Assembly (NCBI GenBank): GCA_014381385.1
Contig: JACNLR010000055.1
Location: 1-10,271 of the forward strand
DNA length: 10,271 nucleotides
Direction of reading: 5' to 3'
From: Planctomycetota bacterium
GTDB lineage: Bacteria > Planctomycetota > Phycisphaerae > Phycisphaerales > SM1A02
Position 1 is the stretch's first letter. Each line of letters opens with the position of its first letter. Made by a program: the position numbers and the translations under genes. The notes under the pieces are model-generated. The model saw only the letters and a list, made by a program, of their open reading frames with translations, had not been told where the DNA came from and ran no database searches. This document shows, one piece after another, positions 7,073 to 10,271 of this stretch.

Positions 7073-8421
7073 ATGTAAGCCATTCCATTTCGGATGCTTC
7101 GGTGAAGTTACCTACTTTCGAAGAGTTGCTTCGAGTACTAACACTCGAAGAGTACAACACACGAGTTGTTGTGCTCGGAGTTATGGCTCTTGGCACAGCT
7201 GCGGGCCTTGTCGGGACTTTTTTACTTCTTAGAAAGAGAGCGCTCACTGCAGATGCGTTGAGTCACGCGACGCTTCCAGGTATAGCAGTCGCATTTATGG
7301 TAATGGTCGCCTTTGGTAGCGATGGTAAAGCATTGTTAGGGCTGCTTCTTGGGGCTTTTGTATTTGGTTGCATCGGTGTTCTTGGAATTCTTGGTATTCG
7401 CCACACGACGCGCTTAAAAGATGACGCAGCAATTGGAATTGTATTAAGTGTTTTATTTGGGCTAGGTCTTTGTTTATTAAGAATCGCTACAGAGTTGCCA
7501 AGCGGCAGCGCGGCAGGTCTTGGCGGGTTTATCTTTGGCAAGGCGGCATCAATGGTTGCCAGTGATGCTATAACGATGGGTGTTGTTGCATTGGCAATAG
7601 CCTTTGTTACAGCATTCCTCCGCAAGGAGTGGACGATGCTCTGCTTTGATGAAAAGTTTGGTGCAGTGCAGGGATGGCCTGTCATTTCACTTGACGTACT
7701 CCTTATGGCAATGGTTGCAATAGTGACTGTCATCGCACTGCAATCCGTTGGCCTTGTTTTGGCTGTTGCAATGTTGATAATTCCTGCAGCTTCTGCGAGA
7801 TACTGGACGACGAAAATTACAAGCATGCTTATTGCTGCAGCACTTATTGGCTGTTTAAGTGGGTGGCTTGGCGCAGTTGTAAGCGCCCTCGTGCCGCGCA
7901 TGCCAACGGGGCCGATTATCGTATTGATTTGTGGATTTTGGTTTGTACTTAGTTTTGTCGCAGGTCCCAATGACGGTCTTATTGTTCGGCAGTTTGCACG
8001 GGTTTTGTTGAACAGACGGATTGCTATGCAGCATATTCAAAGAGCGATGTGGGAACTGTGCGAGGGTGCAGCAAGTACAGAATTTTCAGTAGATGAAGTT
8101 GTGCATATACGGTCTTGGAATACTCGAACAGTTACGAAACTGTTGCATCGTTGTGAACGAAAACAATATGCAAACAACGTGTCAAAAGACCAGTGGCGAT
8201 TAACAGAAAAAGGAGCTGCGACAGCTTCAAGAGTTGTCCGCAACCACCGGTTGTGGGAGGTGTACCTCATAACGTACGCAGATATTGCACCTACACATGT
8301 AGACAGGGATGCTGACATGATCGAGCATGTCTTAGGAAAAGAGTTAGTGCATAAACTAGAAGCTCTACTTGAACAATCTTCGATTCCACAAAGTCCACAC
8401 CCAATTGGGGCAGGCGTATGA
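7069..8421 (+). CDS. troC: Metal ABC transporter permease fused to a DtxR-like winged-helix/metal-binding domain (first permease)
   Basis: A 450-residue protein. Residues about 30-305 are an ABC-3 family permease with multiple hydrophobic segments and family motifs (YNTRVVVLG, GTFLLLRKRAL, ADALSHATLPGIA, AAGLGGFIFG, SVGLVLAVAMLIIPAASA). Typical stand-alone permeases end near there. Residues about 318-450 are cytoplasmic by inference and DtxR-like: winged helix 320-390 (wing WRLTEKG), then RNHRLWEVYL and DADMIEHVLGKELVHKL. H393, E397, E419 and H420 match the DtxR/MntR metal site with identical spacing; D412 and D416 replace His98 and Cys102 of DtxR, and H322 falls at the first-helix ligand position. 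The tail SPHPIG resembles a degenerate DPHGDPIP. The TTG start overlaps the ATPase stop (TTGA); GTG at 7102 is an alternative. Its TGA overlaps the next ATG (ATGA). The fold is certain; the role of the extension is inferred to be metal sensing. Confidence 0.93.
   Translation: MNVSHSISDASVKLPTFEELLRVLTLEEYNTRVVVLGVMALGTAAGLVGTFLLLRKRALTADALSHATLPGIAVAFMVMVAFGSDGKALLGLLLGAFVFGCIGVLGILGIRHTTRLKDDAAIGIVLSVLFGLGLCLLRIATELPSGSAAGLGGFIFGKAASMVASDAITMGVVALAIAFVTAFLRKEWTMLCFDEKFGAVQGWPVISLDVLLMAMVAIVTVIALQSVGLVLAVAMLIIPAASARYWTTKITSMLIAAALIGCLSGWLGAVVSALVPRMPTGPIIVLICGFWFVLSFVAGPNDGLIVRQFARVLLNRRIAMQHIQRAMWELCEGAASTEFSVDEVVHIRSWNTRTVTKLLHRCERKQYANNVSKDQWRLTEKGAATASRVVRNHRLWEVYLITYADIAPTHVDRDADMIEHVLGKELVHKLEALLEQSSIPQSPHPIGAGV
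8022..8418 (+). other. Region coding the DtxR-like C-terminal extension of the first permease
   Basis: It encodes residues 318-450 of the first permease, beyond the last membrane segment. The order is helix-turn-helix (about 335-365), wing (about 373-382), then a dimerisation/metal domain starting at HRLWEVYL. From the His of HR[LI] to the His of [LI]EH is 27 residues, exactly as in the stand-alone repressor encoded at 4635-5291. Confidence 0.85.
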
Positions 8422-9704
8422 CTTGGTCAATTATTGATACTTGGATCGTAATTATTGGCGCACTCTGCGCTGCTGGTTGTGCGATTCCCGGAACGCTCTT
8501 GGTACTGCGTCGAATGAGTTTGATGGGCGATGCAATTAGCCATACGGTACTTCCGGGGATTGCTATTGCATTTTTGATTACAGGAAGCCGAGACCCAACT
8601 GCAATGTTGCTAGGCGCAGTGATCGTTGGGCTGCTAACGGCGTTTCTCGTACAAGCAATTCAAACACTTGGAAAAGTAGAAATCGGCGCCTCCATGGGAA
8701 TTGTGTTTACAGTGCTGTTTGCATTTGGACTTGTGTTGATGCGGCAAGCGGTAGACCACGTCGATATTGATCCCGACTGCGTACTATATGGTTCGATAGA
8801 ACTTGCTTGGTTTGACCAAGAGCCCGGTGGCAATGGGATACCGCGTGGAGCAATCGTAAACAGTGTAATGTTTATTGGTAACCTCATAATAATGCTTCTG
8901 TTTTATAAAGAATTTAAGATCACTTCTTTTGATCCTGCTCTTGCAAAATCGCAAGGTGTGCAGCCATCGTTCATGCACTACATGTTAATGACAATGACAG
9001 CAACAACCGCAGTGGCGGCGTTTGAAACAGTTGGATCAATTTTAGTTGTTGCCATGTTCATCGTTCCTCCAGCAACAGCGTACTTACTTACGAATAAATA
9101 TGGAGTTATGTTTATACTCGCTATTGGATTATCAATCATTGCAGCAGCACTTGGTCATGTTGCTGCGATCACAGTCCCGACTTGGTTTGGATTTTCGGGC
9201 ACAAGTACCGCAGGCGCAATGGCGGTGCTCACGGGTTGCTTGTTTATCTGTGCTTGGATTGCATCGCCAAGCCAAGGAATTGTTGCAAAGATGTTGCATC
9301 GAATTACAGTTCGTTTACTCGTTGTTCGTGAAGATGTTTTAGGTGTTCTGTGGCGATTAGAAGAGCGAGGGCAACATACATTGAGTCACATGCAACTCTC
9401 AGAGGCCATTGGCTCAACACGATTGACGATTAGAGTTGCATTACTAGTACTGCAAAAGAAAAATGCTGTGACAAAAGATGCTTCGAGGTGGGCACTTACC
9501 GACGAGGGCAGAACGAGGGCTACGACACTAGTTAGAGCTCATCGTCTTTGGGAAGTGTACTTGGATAAACACTTTCCGCAAGATACGCATCAATTGCACC
9601 AGTCCGCATCACGCTTGGAGCATATTACAACTTCGTCCATGCAATCATCTCTTGGAGATGCAGATGAAGATCCCCACGGGAGCAGAGTGCCAACTGACGA
9701 ATGA
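8418..9704 (+). CDS. troD: Metal ABC transporter permease fused to a DtxR-like winged-helix/metal-binding domain (second permease)
   Basis: A 428-residue protein. Residues 1-290 form an ABC-3 permease (GTLLVLRRMSLMGDAISHTVLPGIA, ASMGIVFTVLFAFGLVLM, ETVGSILVVAMFIVPPATAYLL). The loop VDIDPDCVLYGSIEL near 115-129 is typical of the second permease of MntD/TroD pairs. Residues about 300-428 are DtxR-like: the first helix EDVLGVLWRLEERG (305-318) resembles the MntR N-terminus, with D306 at the Asp8 ligand position; the wing is RWALTDEG; the metal site has H375, E379, H394, E401 and H402 in canonical spacing, Ser398 replacing Cys/Glu, then DPHGSRVP near the end. This copy is better preserved than that of the first permease. 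There is no FeoA/SH3 domain after it. It starts by ATGA overlap with the first permease, so the two subunits should be made in equal amounts and pair as a heterodimer. Confidence 0.93.
   Translation: MTWSIIDTWIVIIGALCAAGCAIPGTLLVLRRMSLMGDAISHTVLPGIAIAFLITGSRDPTAMLLGAVIVGLLTAFLVQAIQTLGKVEIGASMGIVFTVLFAFGLVLMRQAVDHVDIDPDCVLYGSIELAWFDQEPGGNGIPRGAIVNSVMFIGNLIIMLLFYKEFKITSFDPALAKSQGVQPSFMHYMLMTMTATTAVAAFETVGSILVVAMFIVPPATAYLLTNKYGVMFILAIGLSIIAAALGHVAAITVPTWFGFSGTSTAGAMAVLTGCLFICAWIASPSQGIVAKMLHRITVRLLVVREDVLGVLWRLEERGQHTLSHMQLSEAIGSTRLTIRVALLVLQKKNAVTKDASRWALTDEGRTRATTLVRAHRLWEVYLDKHFPQDTHQLHQSASRLEHITTSSMQSSLGDADEDPHGSRVPTDE
9315..9701 (+). other. Region coding the DtxR-like C-terminal extension of the second permease
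   Basis: It encodes residues 300-428 of the second permease. The order is helix 1 with EDVLGVLWRLEERG, a helix-turn-helix around LSEAIGSTRLTIRVALLVL, wing RWALTDEG, dimerisation/metal domain RAHRLWEVYL and SRLEHITT, and terminal DPHG. The HRLWEVYL octapeptide is identical to that of the first permease, which suggests the two extensions are related by permease duplication or are held under common constraint. Confidence 0.88.
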
Positions 9705-9717
9705 AGTAGAAGGTGTT

Positions 9718-9732
9718 ATGCTGCTTGCATGA
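9718..9732 (+). other. Possible four-codon leader ORF coupled to the inhibitor gene
   Basis: GAAGG at 9709-9713 is well placed for the ATG at 9718, which reads Met-Leu-Leu-Ala then TGA at 9730-9732. That TGA overlaps the inhibitor's ATG (9729) as ATGA. The inhibitor itself has no good ribosome site at normal distance, so reinitiation from this mini-ORF is a possible way to start it. It may equally be chance. Confidence 0.25.
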
Positions 9733-10127
9733 AGATAACCCTTATAATTCTTAGCGCCTTCTTTTTGATTTCATGTTCCATGTTCTCCAAAGATACGGGC
9801 GAAGTTATTTCTAAACCCCTTACTGCAGTCGACAGCAATCGTAAGGTTGTCCTTCCGCAGGGTCATAGTTTCAGAATCGTTTTGCCGAGCAACCCAACGA
9901 CAGGGTACACATGGAAGGCTGTAGTCGATAATCCAAAAGTGGTTACAGTTGTTTCAAGTAAATTCGATGCTGACTCAAGCGGGCGCATTGGTGTTGGAGG
10001 CGAAACCACATGGGTTCTTATGACTAGAAACAAGGGGGACGCTACCTTATCCTTTTCCTACCAGAGATCGTGGGAAGATGATATTCCACCAACCCGTGTA
10101 GTAGAGTTTTTATTGAGCGTTCGTTAG
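9729..10127 (+). CDS. Chagasin-type (I42) cysteine-protease inhibitor, lipoprotein
   Basis: A 132-residue protein with a signal peptide ending in lipobox LISC (Cys16), so probably membrane-anchored outside the cytoplasm. The three loops with which chagasin-family inhibitors block papain-like proteases are all visible: NPTTGYTW at 55-62, a Gly-rich loop RIGVGGETTW at 86-95, and QRSWE at 112-116 (family form RPWE). The size is normal for the family plus a signal and short linker (about 17-40). It begins 24 bases after the second permease, so it may be read from the same transcript, though its job has no obvious link to metal uptake. It probably protects the cell envelope from foreign or own cysteine proteases. 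Its 3' end overlaps the convergent glycosyltransferase gene by 18 bases. The family assignment is strong. Confidence 0.92.
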   Translation: MKITLIILSAFFLISCSMFSKDTGEVISKPLTAVDSNRKVVLPQGHSFRIVLPSNPTTGYTWKAVVDNPKVVTVVSSKFDADSSGRIGVGGETTWVLMTRNKGDATLSFSYQRSWEDDIPPTRVVEFLLSVR

Positions 10128-10271
10128 TGCGGTTTGGTATATATTTTCGTAGCCCGCAGCAACGGTATCGGAATCGAGCCAGCCTAGAATGTGTTTTCTT
10201 CCTTTTGCTCCGAGCTCCTTGCGAAGAGTGTTGTCAGAAGTCAGCGTAGCGATTGCATCTGCGAATGCAGT
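10110..10271 (-). CDS. Group-1 (GT4-like) glycosyltransferase, C-terminal fragment
   Basis: A frame open from the right edge of the window ends at a TAA read from 10112 to 10110, giving 53 residues. The sequence FADAIATLTSDNTLRKELGAK, then GRKHILGWLDSDTVAAGYENIYQTAL, is the standard C-terminal helix pair of family 1/4 glycosyltransferases, as I recall it: 'ADAI..LL.D..LR..LG..GR..V...F.W..VA..Y..LY'. The sugar donor and catalytic residues lie outside the window. The last six codons overlap the end of the inhibitor gene on the opposite strand. Confidence 0.8.
   Translation of the reverse strand, partial: TAFADAIATLTSDNTLRKELGAKGRKHILGWLDSDTVAAGYENIYQTALTNAQ

Noticed and set aside
7263..7970. 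Minus-strand open frame of 235 codons opposite the first permease
   Set aside because: It lies wholly within a well-supported permease gene; its Thr/Pro/Asn-rich translation has no family motifs and is what the antisense of a hydrophobic gene gives.
8022..9701. Permease extensions as separate regulator genes joined by sequencing error
   Set aside because: Both permeases show the same continuous fusion, with no stop, frame change or internal ribosome site at the junction; two independent errors are very unlikely.
1..10271. tRNA, rRNA, CRISPR array, insertion sequence or prophage signals
   Set aside because: No spaced direct repeats, transposase or integrase motifs, terminal inverted repeats or cloverleaf-like segments were seen; coding density leaves almost no room for them.

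Overview
The window looks like chromosomal DNA from a planctomycete, most likely of the Phycisphaerae type. This rests on three things: a secreted subtilase ending in two dockerin-like EF-hand repeats, a 'PVC-type' beta-propeller dehydrogenase paired with a lipoprotein cytochrome c, and a moderate, even base composition. The assignment is by recall of family features, not by a search. The window is densely coding, with no gap above about 60 bases, no RNA gene, no mobile element and no CRISPR array.

Layout. Positions 1-434 (+) hold the C-terminal end of a subtilisin-like protease with a duplicated dockerin-like tail. It converges, 12 bases apart, on a tightly packed minus-strand group running from about 5291 down to 447: a DtxR/MntR-family metal-dependent repressor, an M28 zinc aminopeptidase lipoprotein, a cytochrome c lipoprotein and a large propeller dehydrogenase with two C-terminal DUF1080-like modules. 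A short divergent control region (5292-5348) holds a perfect 18-bp palindrome. From it a plus-strand operon (5349-9704) runs in the Treponema tro order: substrate-binding protein, ATPase, permease, permease. The genes overlap by 1 to 4 bases. A chagasin-type cysteine-protease inhibitor lipoprotein (9729-10127) follows after 24 bases, and the 3' end of a group-1 glycosyltransferase enters from the right on the minus strand, overlapping the inhibitor tail-to-tail.

How it works together. The centre is a Mn/Zn/Fe uptake locus. The substrate-binding protein has the His-His-His-Asp ligand set of TroA, and the ATPase and two permeases form the ABC importer. The divergent repressor probably shuts the locus off through the palindrome, which overlaps the predicted -10 element and the ribosome binding site of the uptake operon.

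The most notable feature is that both permeases carry a cytoplasmic C-terminal extension of about 130 residues that is itself a DtxR-like winged helix plus metal-binding/dimerisation domain. The stand-alone repressor and the two extensions share a 27-residue metal-site motif with identical spacing, so the locus encodes three DtxR-like modules. The natural inference is that the transporter senses intracellular metal directly (trans-inhibition), or tethers a regulator to the membrane, in addition to classical transcriptional repression.
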